A program made the position numbers and the translations under genes. A stretch of 64,000 bases of DNA from Beaufortia kweichowensis (Eukaryota > Chordata > Actinopteri > Cypriniformes > Gastromyzontidae), in assembly GCA_019155185.1 (NCBI GenBank), contig CM032802.1, forward strand, positions 13,683,638 to 13,747,637, read 5' to 3'. Positions 35,179 through 47,405 of this stretch are shown here, piece by piece (the stretch's first letter is position 1; each line of letters begins with the position of its first letter). The notes beneath the pieces are model-generated. The model was not told the origin of the DNA. It made no database searches and saw only the letters and a program-made list of their open reading frames with translations.

Positions 35179-35661
35179 TCATCCGAAGTCATGGTTATAC
35201 TGATATTGAAGCAATTCCTCAAGCCTTCCAACCGAAATCCTATTGACATTAACGGAAGGTGTACCAATATCCTTCTCAAAATCACTGCTCCTTTCTGAAA
35301 GTCCATTAACTACCCACCCCAATAGGGTTCTAATGGCATATGCTCCACTATCATAACTATTTATTACCTCCCATGGCTCCATCACTTGGGAAGTGTTGGC
35401 TCCAATCAGTAAATCAACATTAGCCTCAATGTGTGAAACTTTCACTCTGTCAAGGTATGGCCACTTAGATATTTCCTCCTGTGTTATAATGCTGTCGGAG
35501 TTGACAGGCATTTTCTTCTGAGTATACACTTCAGGAAGGGAAAAGAAACAATTGCTGTTAATTCCACTGATCTCCAAGCCAGTAACAACACTACAAGACA
35601 CAGACTGCTCTTGTCCCTTGGTGCGCAGACAAATGTTGATCCTTTTACCTCTGATGTTCAT
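35179..35661 (-). pseudogene. BEL/Pao aspartic protease region (A17-type)
   Basis: The frame holds KKMPVNSDSIITQEEISKWP, then DLLIGANTSQVMEPWEVI and YAIRTLLGWVVNGL. LLIG-x-N and T-x-LGWVV-G are the standard markers at the end of BEL/Pao protease-like domains. The active-site DTG-type segment expected upstream, near 35,700, is not intact. Confidence 0.7.
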
Positions 35662-35746
35662 TTACCAACTGCTCAGAGCAAAATGTAGCTGAATTCCCTG
35701 GATCTAAAAAAGCATATGTTTGAATTAATTTGTTTCCTTTGGCTGA

Positions 35747-37268
35747 TTATACTTGCACTGGAATTATTGACAGAAAGCACCTATTATTACCAGCCCCTGT
35801 ATGTCCACAAGTTTGTGCAGATGCTAGACTGCGCTTTTGCCCCTTGTCCTCCACAGCTGGCTTGCGATGTATGTGCAACACCAAAGGATGTGTCTGACTA
35901 CAAACTTCACACACAAGGCGGTTACCACATTCCTTGCTTACATGTCCAGTCTTCAAACAACTGAAACAAATTCCCTTTTCTTTCAAAAAGTCAAGCTTTT
36001 CTCGTTGTGACTTTTTCTCAAAAGCATCACAACCTTTCCAAGACATGGTTACCAAAACAGAACAAGCAGGATCTTTTATCATTGATCTTGTGCACTGAAA
36101 GATCTCTCTGTTGTGATGTTACATGCCTCCTTGAACCTGAAGAAATAACATTTGTTGCAAAACTGTTTCCCTTAAATGTCTTGCTTGGCTTCACTACACT
36201 TGGTTGTTTGTCCTGAATACATCCAAAGACAGGATCTGATACCATCTTTGCCTGTCGTTCAATGAAATCCACAATGTCAGAGAACTTAGCTCTACCTTGG
36301 TTCAACTCCATTATCTCACAAGCCTTTTCTCTCCAACGCTCTCTCAATTTGAAAGGTAGCTTCATTACCACAGTTCTCATGTTGTTTGGCATGTTAAGCT
36401 CTTGCATATAGGAATTATCATCAATAATATTACAGCATGCACGCAGAAACAATGAATATGCATATAAACCTTGGGCATCCTCATTCTTTAATGGTAGCCA
36501 ACTCAAAGCCTTTTCCATATATGCAGCAGCAATCTTGAACTCATTACCAAATTGCTCCTTCAAGAGCTTCTTGGCTAGTGAATAACCCTCTTCTGGATCA
36601 AGATGTTGACAACTCTGAACCAGTTATCTTGGTGGTCCTGAAGTAAACTGTTCCAAAAAATACAAACAATCTCTTTTACTGCAAGCCTTTTCCTCAACAC
36701 AATGTTCAAATGATCTTATGAATGCTATATAATGGAGTGGTTTTCCATCAAAAACTGGCATCTCTTTTTTGGGAAGAGTGCTACTTTGAGCCTGGTATAC
36801 CAAGTGTGTAGTCAATTCCTCTTGCCTCTTAAGAATCTCAAACAGAGGTGAATTTTGACTTGGAAGAGAATCCATAGCTTGAGATGTTGTCATATTACCT
36901 CTATTAGGGTCTGCAGAATAACTCAAGTCCTGTTGTTGGGAAGTACCACTTGCACGGGTGTATAATCCTCCATTAGACTGCATTGTTGTGAACTGTGTTA
37001 AGATGTTACAGGTAGCACCAGTAACATACATGTTTCGTACCTCAGATTCATACTCTTTGTTATCTTGCATCAACCTTTTAATAGTCTCAATCAATTTGTC
37101 TGCTTTGTTCAGCTTTCCTTTCCTTAGCTTTTGCAAAGAGTCAAGCCTTTCCACGAAAGCCTTTGCTGTAAGTGTGACTGTCCTTTTTGGCTTTACAGAC
37201 TCTTTTTCAGTACAAAACTGTTCGTTTGATGCAGCGGATGTCTCCGCGTTAAAACACTGCTCATCCAT
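35747..37268 (-). pseudogene. BEL/Pao gag-like protein with zinc knuckles
   Basis: ATG at 37,268 starts a frame with an N-terminal Lys-rich coiled segment (FVERLDSLQKLRKGKLNKAD), then MPVFDGKPLHYIAFIRSFE, the conserved start of the BEL gag domain. A stop codon at 36,624-36,626 interrupts it and the same frame continues to 36,027. A frameshift near 36,060 leads to the zinc knuckles CFSCLKTGHVSKEC (C-X2-C-X4-H-X4-C) and CEVCSQTHPLVLH. The protein would package the element RNA; this copy is not translatable in full. Confidence 0.8.
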
Positions 37269-37639
37269 TTTACACACAATGTTTACACAAAGCAAAGAGA
37301 AAAAAAGAAAATGGCCATTAAGCATTTGCTGTACCTTTAAATCCAATGTGATGCGATGTCCCAACAGCAGCCAATCCAGCAAGAACAGCGTGATAAATAC
37401 AGCACGAATCCACCAGGAACAGCAGCTAATCCGCAACCCGTGCGTCACGATCAGGTTTCCACAGTGAAATCCAGTGTCCATAAAGCAAATCCATACTGCG
37501 TTGCGAACTCACAATCAAAGAAGCCTCTGCCTTCAAAGTTGCTTCCATGTGCGGCTTACAGTCCACTTGCAGCAAATTCGCCGTTCATTGAAGCAGAGTC
37601 CTTGTGCAAATGCTCACCTATTTGCGAAGCACAGTTTTT

Positions 37640-38084
37640 GACTAATATTATGGCCTTCCACAAAGCCGCAGATGTTGGTGGTAGAAGTGAAAAAGTAACG
37701 CGTGCAAATTAAATCCATGCACACTGATATTAAAATGCTAACAGTGTCCTTTATTGTGCTTCAATCACAACCAATAAACAGTTCGCTTCCTGTAAGTTGT
37801 CCTTTCAGTTCATGACATACCAATGTGAAGTTCATACCTTGTAGACAGAGCAAATACATTGTCCATAGTCCATATTATTCCTTGCATGATTATGCATTAA
37901 GTTCAATCCAACACAATATAGCCAGTTGACACAATAAGCTAGTTGCACAGGATAACTTGGAGCCGTACACTCAATCACGGTCACAGTCAAAAACTCTTTG
38001 CTTTCCTGCCACCAAACATACCTCCAATTAGCCAGGTGCTCTTAATATAAAGGTGTCACAACTCCTCCCCATGGACAAAACACA
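37640..38084 (-). repeat. Probable 5-prime LTR of the BEL/Pao element
   Basis: On the minus strand a start TGTGTTTTGTCC (38,084) is followed by a TATA-like TTATATTAAG (38,041-38,050) and, about 290 bases on, by an AATAAAGG poly(A) signal (near 37,750). That is the promoter-to-poly(A) order of an LTR. The exact inner border near 37,640-37,690 is uncertain because no second LTR is available for comparison. Confidence 0.5.
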
Positions 38085-38785
38085 CATTGCATTAAAATGG
38101 CTCCTACAGCTTTAAAGCAACACAGTTGGGGCATGCAGGTAGGCTGCAAAAGAACTGGGCTTAAAAGTTATACATGTTTGGAACTACTTGCAATGTACAC
38201 TACAAATTTAAGTGTATGTATTTCATCACTACAAATTCATTATTAGGTCATTTCTACTTTATCATTTCTTAATAAGCATAGTTTATTCTTATTCATCTAT
38301 TTGTAAATGCAGTACTGTAAAGGCATTTTTAATGTCTATGATTTATTTATCTTACTGCAGAAAAAATATGTAGGTTATTCATAATTTAACTGAACGTGAT
38401 GTATTTATTAAATGATTAAATACTAATTTAGAGAGACCTTATAGGATGCTTATGTCGTTGTTATTTGGGAAGACTGCTAGCATATTTACCTGAGGAGGTG
38501 GATGATGAACTAACTAGGCAGTCGAAAACTTTGCAATTCTCTGTCCGCACATGATGAACTTTTGAAAGATGTTTTGACTGATTGCTTGTGTTTAGCTTTC
38601 CAATTCCAAAACATCACACAAAATTATGTGACGTTCTATGCAGGTTTATAAAAGCATCACAAATGATATGACAAATTACAGTTCCAACAATTCAATTATA
38701 AGTTCATGTGACCATGTCACTTTTCAGTGAACTTATAAACACAGAATGTGTTTAAAGGGCATATTTGCACTTTATTTGCTTTTAT
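38085..38785. other. AT-rich non-coding stretch
   Basis: No repeat end or coding region that I can support. Confidence 0.4.
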
Positions 38786-39125
38786 TTTATTTGGCATATT
38801 TACTTTTTATTTGCACTTGGTTTTGAGTCTCCTTTTTATCATCAGAGAAACCATCTTCCTCAGTGGATAATGTGGCCTGACAAAACAGCAAGCATAATGA
38901 AAACGGTAAGAGACAACAAGTCAAAGTAAAATTCATGACATACACAGCATAAAAGGTAACAAAATAAGAGACTTTCAATTGAATTGGATTAAATAATAGA
39001 TTTTCATTTTAGGAGCCATGTGTCTCTCTAATAGTGTAACATACCTTTGGTTTTGATGGAGTCCACATTTTGTGTTTTTGTATCCACTGTTGCTCTGCCT
39101 TTCTTATTTGTCCAAGGCTCTGTAT
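38786..39125 (-). other. Two possible coding exons of the BEN-domain locus
   Basis: The minus strand at 39,125-39,047 reads QIRKAEQQWIQKHKMWTPSK, ending at an AC|GTATGTTACACT-type donor. At 38,880-38,790 it reads ATLSTEEDGFSDDKKETQNQ and runs to a stop. The charged, coil-like composition and splice-like borders suggest exons, but no domain is recognisable. The link to the BEN exon 7.6 kb away is inferred only from strand and position. Confidence 0.3.
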
Positions 39126-39405
39126 TACAATAAAGGTAAAATGATTGTAAAATTGTTAAGCAGTTTCTTGAACATATCTTCATATTCTCTTACAAACTGT
39201 GAAGGAAGTAATGAATCAAATATGTTTACATTGTGTTTTGAGATCATTATTCTTTTGTGTCTTGCACCTTGCACTTTCTTCTGGTGATTTAAAGATGATT
39301 GGGTGGACATATAGTCTAAATCTTCCCCCATTTGCCCCACATTATTTGATTACAGAAAGATACTAAATAATTACGCATAAATAGTCATAAAAACGCTTAA
39401 ACTAA

Positions 39406-39806
39406 TGCATGGCTCACACTACATGATTTTTAGCCCGATGTAGCCCCGATTTTTGTCGAGCACCTCGATCGGTCCCGATGTTTGGCGCAGATTATCTCAT
39501 AATGTGAGGCATTCACAGATCGAATCTTGCACCTCCCGATCTGCCCCGATTAATATCAAACATGTTTGATATTTAGGATTTTAAATCGGGAGGATGACGG
39601 CTATGATTACGTCAGTACATTCACAATAGCCAATAACTTAACAACATCTTGTAGTGTGTGATGCTCCAAGAATTTCGAATCTTGCAGTGTGTCATTGTTT
39701 AAGATTTGAGGGTAAGATAATGTGCAAAGATTCTCCTTATGTGTGTGCTGCAACCAGATTTCATAATCGGTTAGGATTTAAAAAATCCTATAGTGTGAGC
39801 CAGGCA
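39406..39806. mobile_element. Harbinger-type MITE, 401 bp
   Basis: Terminal inverted repeats TGCATGGCTCACACTA and TAGTGTGAGCCAGGCA (one mismatch) are flanked by TAA on both sides (39,403-39,405 and 39,807-39,809), the TWA-type target of PIF/Harbinger. Internal short repeats of CCCGATT/AATCGGG are present. No coding. Confidence 0.85.
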
Positions 39807-40239
39807 TAAGATAATTAATATTACCTAACGTGATAAGATCACTTTTGTCATGTAACTGAAAAGAGACGGAAACGTTGTCCTTTTAAGTACATGTTCCGGT
39901 TGCTATGGTAACTGTGCCCTCAACCGCCGCCACTTCCGTTAAGTACTTAATACTTCAAAATTAACATAATAAAATAAAATAACGGTAATGGAACACTGTC
40001 ATATATATATATTACTTTCATATATTTTTATAAACGCCGTTTATTTGTTGGAAAGTAACGATTCTCTTACCTGATGAAACGAAATTCCTGTCAGAGAATC
40101 ATTCAGAGAAACACATCAAAAACGTCTTAGTTTTTTTTTCACAGTACAAGTAATCTCATTTTACTAGTATTATAATAACTGTTAAGCTACTGCTATACGT
40201 ATTTTAAACGTGTCTCACTTCGGAAACTATAGAGAATAC

Positions 40240-40361
40240 GAATGTGACGTCACGTGGAATTCTGGGTAACCTTGTTGGTAGACGCCATATTGACAGGATC
40301 GTGCTTATTTTCTTTGATACGGTGTTTTGACTTTCTTTTGCGATTGTGAAAAAATGTCATT
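40240..40361 (+). promoter_or_regulatory. Possible TATA-less promoter of the THAP gene fragment
   Basis: The stretch GTTGGTAGACGCCATATTGA contains a YY1-like CCATATTG just upstream of the THAP start codon at 40,362, in a locally CpG-rich context. Such promoters are common in fish THAP-type genes. Inference only. Confidence 0.3.
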
Positions 40362-40871
40362 ATGGTAGGTAATTCCTGCTGCATTAAAAACTGCAACAGC
40401 AAGTCACACAGTCTTTCAGGGAAAAAACTGAATAATGGGATAAGTTTTTTCAAATTTTCCGACGACGCGAAACAATGTGTATTGAACTGTGTATTGGTCT
40501 GCGTTACTGTCTTGTGCTGTCTGTTCGTACTTTGTGCACTTTATGTATATAGGATATTGGATTTTTTGTACTTAAACTGTGTACTGTGTCTGCGTTACTG
40601 TCTTGTGCTGTCTGTTTGCACTTTGTGCACTTTATGTATATAGGCTTTTTTTGTACTGTAGCACCTTGTTCCTGGAGAAACGTTGTTTCATTTCACTATG
40701 TACTTGTATATGGCTGAAATGACAATAAACTCCACTTTGACTTTGAAGGAAAACATGTTGAGGAGATAACGAGAAGACGTCGCATGGCGTGGATTGCGGC
40801 AACAAGACGAAAAGACATAAGTTATAGCAACATCTCTAAGTCAATGAAAGTGTTGCTTGGCGTTGACATTT
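40362..40871 (+). pseudogene. THAP zinc-finger gene fragment, split by a LINE tail
   Basis: The ATG at 40,362 opens MVGNSCCIKNCNSKSHSLSG, then GISFFKFSDD, the first half of a THAP DNA-binding domain (C-X4-C pair, then the FFKFP-like strand). Coding resumes at 40,747 with EGKHVEEITRRRRMAWIAAT and RRKDISYSNISKSMKV, the central THAP helix region with its invariant Trp. The final C-x2-H zinc pair is lost to a frameshift (stop near 40,870). The interruption is a LINE tail. THAP domains occur in host regulators and in P-element-like transposases; which this was cannot be told. Confidence 0.7.
40475..40745 (+). mobile_element. LINE 3-prime tail (L2/Rex1-type) with an internal ~93-bp duplication
   Basis: The segment ends with CACCTTGTTCCTGGAGAAAC, then TGAAATGACAATAAACTCC, a widespread fish LINE 3-prime end with its AATAAA signal. 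Its upstream part is duplicated in tandem: TCTGCGTTACTGTCTTGTGC occurs at about 40,498 and 40,590. It interrupts the THAP coding frame. Confidence 0.6.
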
Positions 40872-40989
40872 AATTTGTCCCGATAGGGCCCACTTTTCTT
40901 TTCGCTTCTCCATACTTTTTTCGCTGGGGCACCGCCCCAGCATGCAACGCGGCGTGACGTCGGTTCGTATTCTCTATTCTGACAGACCC

Positions 40990-41915
40990 AGTTACGCTGT
41001 GGGACCGCTGTTTTAAATTGAGCTAAAAGCGGGAGGCTCCTGCAGATACACTTTTCCTCAGCTTGATATTAAAAGAGAAGTCTGCAGTTACCTTACCAAT
41101 TATAACGTAATGAAATTACAAAAAGGTACTATTAAATTACGTAATATATTCTATGGTTTAATGGATTCACAAAAATAGATGTGTGTGAACTGTAAAATTT
41201 ACTTAAGAGCTTGAGTGAGAATAAAAACATCTGAAAATTTACTTTAATAAAAAATAAATGAGTGAAAACGAGTAAATATGGTAAACATTATTTATATAAC
41301 TAGGGAGTGACGCAATGTCATGCTATTTTACAATAGTAACACATGGTGGCAGCACTACACCCAGATGTTCCTACAGTATGTGAATTAGTGTCTATGTTGG
41401 TAAGGGCAAAACTGTGCTACAAACACGTTTTCATTTGATGAAATTAAAATATAAAAGCATAATCTTTATTAAAATATACAAATTTATTTTATTGTTGTTT
41501 AAATAATTGTATCTGTCAGTTAATTCAACATAACCACTGTTCTGGCTGTGAACTTCCTTAAAATATCATTATTTAATGCATTGTGTTACAATATATAGCG
41601 TTTACTAGTATTGTGGTTTGTTATATAGCATTGCTAATGACAACAAGCATTAAGAAATATCAAACCACATACTGTTAAATTAACCCATTTACCATGTTTT
41701 TTAGTGCAAGTTTTTAATACTAAAACACCTAATATTATTTATTTTATTTTTTTTATTTCAGATACCATTGATGATGAAGACAGGTAAGTAAATATATCTG
41801 TAAAGTGAAGTATTGCGCCACATTAAACTTTTGGTATCCCCTGTCTCTTTTTTATACAACAGTTGTGGTTGCTCTTTGTTTATAATCACATTTTAATTGA
41901 TCACACATTTTTTCT
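40990..41915. other. AT-rich non-coding stretch
   Basis: Nothing recognisable beyond AT-rich sequence; only short chance open frames. Confidence 0.45.
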
Positions 41916-41917
41916 CC

Positions 41918-42200
41918 TGGGTCAAAAATAACCCATAATGGGTTATTTTTGACCCAAATCCTGGGTTAAAAAGGGACCAACTAATTTCTGGGTAATTTCA
42001 ACCCAGAAAAATGGGTTATTCTTTTTGACCCAACTTCTGGGTTAAATACCTGACCCAAATGTTGGGTTAAAATAACCCAACATTGTAGTTAATATAACCC
42101 AACTTCTGGGTCAAAAGAACAACCCCAATATCTGGGTTGAAATAACCCAGAAATTAGTAGGTCCTTTTTAACCAAAAGTCAAAGATCAAAAGTAACCTAA
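41918..42200. mobile_element. Palindromic MITE built of TGGGTTA/TAACCCA motifs
   Basis: About fifteen copies of (T)GGGTTA or its complement alternate in direction (for example CTGGGTCAAAAATAACCC at 41,918, then GGGTTATTTTTGACCC, TTGGGTTAAAATAACCCAA and CTGGGTTGAAATAACCCAG). The whole block can fold into nested hairpins. No target duplicate or coding region identified. Confidence 0.7.
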
Positions 42201-45200
42201 CTTGGGTTACTATGCCAGTATGCCTTATTTCAGAAAATAAAACTTCAGGCACTTACACACTTCAAGCACTTTTACATTTTTATTTAATTAAATTAAACTC
42301 TATATAAAAAAACACACTTGGACCTATTTATTTTAGGTCACACTGTAATAACATTAGACATTAGAACAAATAGAAAAATAAACAACTCATTCTCATTCTC
42401 TCAAACATTTGACAACAATCAACAACTGGATTGAACATGAGGCTTAAAGTCTTCAAACATTGGTTGTGTCATAAACTGAACAGCTTAACACAATTGAGCA
42501 GTTCTGCGATTTAGCAAGGCAGTCTTAAGAAATGTGACGGGTTTTGATTCAGATCCCTCAATCTGATACACAACCTGCTGCAGAAACTCCCATGTGGGAG
42601 CACACTGCTTGGGGTAGTTGATATCAAGAACATAAAATGCCTTGAAACACACATCAACTGCCCCAAGCAGTGTGCTCTGAGGGAGTGCCTGACCAGCAAA
42701 TATTACAAATTCCTGAGAAGCACATTGCTGGGGATCTCCCAGCGCCAGGAGAGGGGAATGGCTTTGATTGCAGGAGGTATTCCACCATATTTGTTCCAAC
42801 CTAAAACAGACAGAGACAGAAAGATAGACAAAATAAAGTGAATATTGTGTAGAAGGTGAATTGTAAGCAAGATAATAGACTACCAGTTTGTGTTATAATG
42901 CCGATACTAACTGTACAAGGAAGCCAAATGAACTGTGGTTCTTAATTGTTCATTTTGAGTGGGTCATGAATGTGTACAAGTGTGGGTTGAGAACCACTCA
43001 GAGTAATAAAACTTAACATATTTTACTTCACTTTCTAGCTACCATAGATGGCATCACTCAAAACTGAAATACAACTGCGAGGAACCTTGGAGTTGTTGTT
43101 TTTTTAACAACACCCTTCATCCTTCAGCTTTCACATGAAACATGTCACTTGGATTGCCTTCTTTCACCTGTACAGTATAGTTAGAATTAAGAATATTCTC
43201 TCTCAGAGTGGTGCTGAGAAACTGGTCCATTGTACTTACAGGCATTTGGTGTATGAACGCTGTCCGGGACTCTTCAATGGAGTGCCGGATAGTCTTTTTC
43301 CCAACCCTGTAGACGGCCTGTGGCACCATGGTGGGTAGCAGTGTTAGCGCTAGTTCCCCTTTGGCATCTGTAGGTTAACAATATTCTAGGTATAAGTATG
43401 TGTGTGGAAAATAAAATGACTGTATAGAAATATGTAAATGAACAGATATTTGTGTCTCAACATACAGACAAATGTGACTAAAAGGAAAGGAATCACAGGA
43501 CCCTTGCCATAGAACACACAAAAGGTCAGTTTAACTTACCCAGTGTCATGTCCTCAACAGAAAGTGAAGGGAGTTTATTGTCCTGTTTGGCCAAGTACAG
43601 GACCTTTTCAGCATATTCAGGGATTCAGGTCTCAAATAATTTAGGTGCAGCCTCACCATGCAGCACCTGAAAGTCCTGCGCTATCTAAAAAAAAAGCACA
43701 GGAAACAAAGGAAAAAATGTGATATCCGCTCCTTTGATATAAAATGTAAATAAGATATTGCTACTATATGTTCCAGTGGAACCATACCATGCCCAGACTG
43801 GTGAGATGAGGGTACTCTGTGAGGAGTTCCAGTATGTCCTTGGAGCTATTAGCCCGGATCCAGTTGGCTCTGCATAACACTGTGTCCTTCATGTAGGACT
43901 GCACTTGGGTGAAAGGCTCTGAATTGTGTTTCAGCCAGAGAAACACAAGCAATTACAAATAAGTTTATGAGTTTTCTTCCTGTAGCGCGTGTTCAGACAG
44001 GGAAGCCGGTGACGTTTTTCAATTCATTGCAGTGGGGGTCGTGCATTTCACTGTTTCACTTTTAAACTGATACATGGTATTGGCACAAGTTTAATATGAC
44101 AACTTTGAAAACCTTTTCAATATGCATAAGGGGGGAGTGTCAAAAAATGCAAAGTGCCTGTTGTTGTGGCGTCAGCTATTTTCACTTTTTCTTTATCTGC
44201 CAAAATCAAGAAACAATAGAGACGAACATACAAATCTGATCCTTTCACTCCTACATTGCATACATTTTCTGTCATTGATAATGTAAATTAAAGACTTTTG
44301 GGAGTCTGTGTCACCAGGTATGTATGCCCTTCGTGACTGGGTGGCTTCAGGCATTTGTTGGGTGGACCCACGGTTTGACCTCTTTCTAACGTTCCATAGT
44401 CTTTCTTCTAGGAAGCCCGTGGCTGGGTAGTGGAACACTCCTCCATCCTTTATTACCTTCCTGGCTTTTGTGTACCATATGTCCTGGAAAAAAGATAGAA
44501 CTTTCCTTATCCAAGAGGGACATTTTTAATCTTTTACAAAGTTTTGCAGTAGAGATAACACACATCAGGTACAAATAAGGAACAATTAGGGGGTTAAAAG
44601 GGTTAAAAGCAAAATTAATGGAAATGATACATGTACACATACAATATATTATGTCTTGTATGACCCACTCATTAGATCTCATTAGACACAATTGCTTATT
44701 CGGTGCATTCACATTTTTGTAAAAAAAAAGTTTAAAGTTTTAAATCAGCATCAGTTTCCATATGAACCAAGATAATTAAACTCACATAGCCACTGTCTGA
44801 TCCATCATTCATGGTCGGGAATGTCTGCACCAATGATAGCGCCAGGGCTTGTTTTATGTTTGTGGATGGCCTGTAAATGTAAAAAAACACTTTCAGTAAA
44901 CAAGTGACACACGAATGTACAGCCTATACATTTAAATATTTCCAGAAGTAAGATAATCTGAAAATATCAGTGACATTGAATTTCAAATACTCAACCTAAT
45001 ACTTTTGCAAGCACCGACATTGTAACACACAATTTCTCACTCAACTCTGTATACGTTCACTAAAGACATACATGACTGTGTTTACCTGAATACTCGCTAG
45101 GACGTGTATTCTTGCATATTTTTTATTATTCAAACTCAGGTCAGAGTCCGGCAGCGCGAGCACGTCCCGGCCGCGCTTTTCTAATGCAAGCGTTTCTGTT

Positions 45201-45658
45201 GTTTTTACTGAACGGTGGAAGCAGAGCTTACACACACGTCCTCACTCTTGCTGTCACACATCGACGCAAATGAAGAAATACTGCTCTTATTAGTGTGCTG
45301 TCATTTTTAAAGTACCGTGCCCGGTTGCATAAAGCACCTTAAGTGTAGTTTTCCCTTAAGTTTGCCCTTAAGTTTCCCTTAAAATTAAGGGAGTTGCAGA
45401 AAATAACCCTTAAGTGTTACTTAAGCAATTATTAAAGTAAAAGGTCATAAACCCTTAGAATTTCCCTTAAGTATCTTAAGTAATCCCTTAAAAGACGTTA
45501 AGTGTTGCATAAAGCCCCTTAATTGCCGTTTTCCTAAGTGTAGTTTAAGGTTGGTAAAACTTTACCTTAAGTGTTTCAGGAACACAAATTTTATGATATG
45601 GCTGAGTTTTTGGATCCTTTCGAAGATATTGATGTGCCGAGGCAAATTTTTCGTGATA

Positions 45659-47405
45659 CACTTTAAAAAATAAAACATTGGTTCAACAAAAAAAATATGT
45701 TAACGTTTTCCACTAGAATTTTTAACTTAAGCCAATTGGGAGAATTACATTAATTCAAAGCAATATTTTGAGTTGATCCAACATAATGTTTTAAGTAAGG
45801 TGAAGACGTTTTTTGCCACAATAAAAACACATTTCTAAGTAACATGAACTTAAAAATTGTCAACATGAATGCAACTATTTAAGTTGATCCAACATAATGT
45901 TTTAAGTAAGGTGAAGACAGAAAATCAGACAGTATTAGTCAAATTATTTAGAACCATTTATTACCGTACATTCAAGGCACTAATTTAAACATGAAATGAA
46001 CAAATATTCTTTCAATCAACTTTAAAAGATAAGATTTACAGCCTCACCCCACACCATGTTCTCTAATGCAGACATCAAGTTTAAATATTAGACCAACAGT
46101 TAACAATTAGCTGCTATTGCAGCTAATTGTTAATCAATCATGAATTAGAAAAGAAACAAATCAATACAGAATGAATACATAGCAAAATTGACAGACATAA
46201 AGCATACTTGGACAGATTAAAGAGAGAACAGCAATGAGGAGTGTTTTTCACTATTTTTTATCACCTGCACAGATCAAAGACCTAATAAAACTATTAAATC
46301 CTATCTTTCTAGACTTTCTAGAATATTAATAACACTCTTAACAACAATATTACTGCATATTATGTACTCCATCAAACTTCTGAGATACTTTATATTGAAA
46401 GAGCACCGCAAGCTGCTTACCTCTCCTCAGTGCGCTAAAAGCAGATTGAAGACGCGGCAGCAGTGTTGCCAACTATTTTCAATGGAAAGTAGCTAAAGTC
46501 TGCTCGAAAAGTCGCTAAATGTCGCTAAGTGACGTCATGCGTAAATTTGCATATTAATGACGTAATCACATCGTATTTGCATTCTGCCTAATGGTGGTAC
46601 TTTATAACTGTTTTCCCTAATCCGTGCGCACATAATGTCCAGTATAAAACTGTTATCAATTAACGAAGAAGAAACTGTAAAATTAAATAGTTTTATTTCA
46701 AACAAAGGAGAAGCAGGTAAGTGATTGGTCCGTGGCAACACCGTTTGCACATGCGCAGCTCATTCACGTCTATGTCTATGTGTGGTCGCTGGAATGTGCT
46801 GCTCCTCTCAGCTGGAGTCAGCCCTCACTGATCAGAGCAGACACAGGGAGAGGTGTAACTGCTGTACCGAGAAAGCGCTCGCAGGACATTACTGGCGGCA
46901 TTTGGAAAGTTGCTAAGGTTTGTCCAAAAGTCGCTAGATTTGTCGCTAGGCGCTTTTAAAAAAAAGTCGCTAAAGGGGTCTGAAAAGTTGCTAAATCTAG
47001 CGACAAAGTCGCTAAGTTGGCAACACTGTGCGGCAGCGCGGGCGAATCTACGGTGGCAGGGAAGTGCAAAACAACATTACAAAGTGTGAAACACTTTTAC
47101 AAAGCTTGGGACAAATTTACACAATTACATGGGAAAAACACTTTTACCAGCCCCGAAACAAATTTACAATGACAGATTCTTCACGGAAAGGGAATGTACC
47201 ACACACAGGGAGTGACGCGGTGAAAGGTGTTGTAGTTGGTGAGCGCGGTAAATTTCGACCACACGTAAAGCAAAACCGTTAAGCATATAATAATAACAAT
47301 TACAAGTAAAAAGTCTAACAGCATTTCAGAACTTGATTTTTTATATCACAACAATATATATATTTAAGTAATGACTAAAGGTCCCCTGAATTAGTCTTTA
47401 GAGTG
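45659..47405. mobile_element. TA-flanked element with CACTTTAAA ends, nested in the Harbinger transposase
   Basis: The left end CACTTTAAAAAAT (45,659) and the right end complement of CACTCTAAAG (47,405) form short inverted repeats, flanked by TA (45,657-45,658 and 47,406-47,407). Removing the element plus one TA restores an open transposase frame (FRDRENPMD). The end sequence resembles other CACTGTAAAAA ends in this window (19,430 and 53,924), an EnSpm/CACTA-like pattern. No coding of its own; it contains a hAT element. The class is inferred from the ends only. Confidence 0.7.
46461..47028. mobile_element. hAT-type non-autonomous element, 568 bp
   Basis: Inverted ends CAGTGTTGCCAAC and GTTGGCAACACTG are flanked by CGCGGCAG (46,453-46,460) and TGCGGCAG (47,029-47,036), 7 of 8 identical, an 8-bp hAT-type target duplicate. 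The interior is full of GTCGCTAA/TTAGCGAC-like repeats near both ends and has no transposase frame. Confidence 0.92.

Larger units (their letters stand above)
31885..38084 (-). mobile_element. BEL/Pao LTR retrotransposon, 3-prime-truncated and degraded
   Basis: Reading on the minus strand from 38,084 to 31,885: a probable 5-prime LTR, gag, aspartic protease, reverse transcriptase, RNase H and integrase, the BEL/Pao order. Coding is split by several frameshifts and at least one stop (36,624). No second LTR is seen below 31,885, where an unrelated repeat begins, so the 3-prime end is lost. The whole element lies between a BEN exon and possible upstream exons of the same strand. Confidence 0.9.

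Noticed and set aside
41918..42200. Interstitial telomere repeat
   Set aside because: Motifs are TGGGTTA in alternating directions with irregular spacers, not tandem TTAGGG in one direction.
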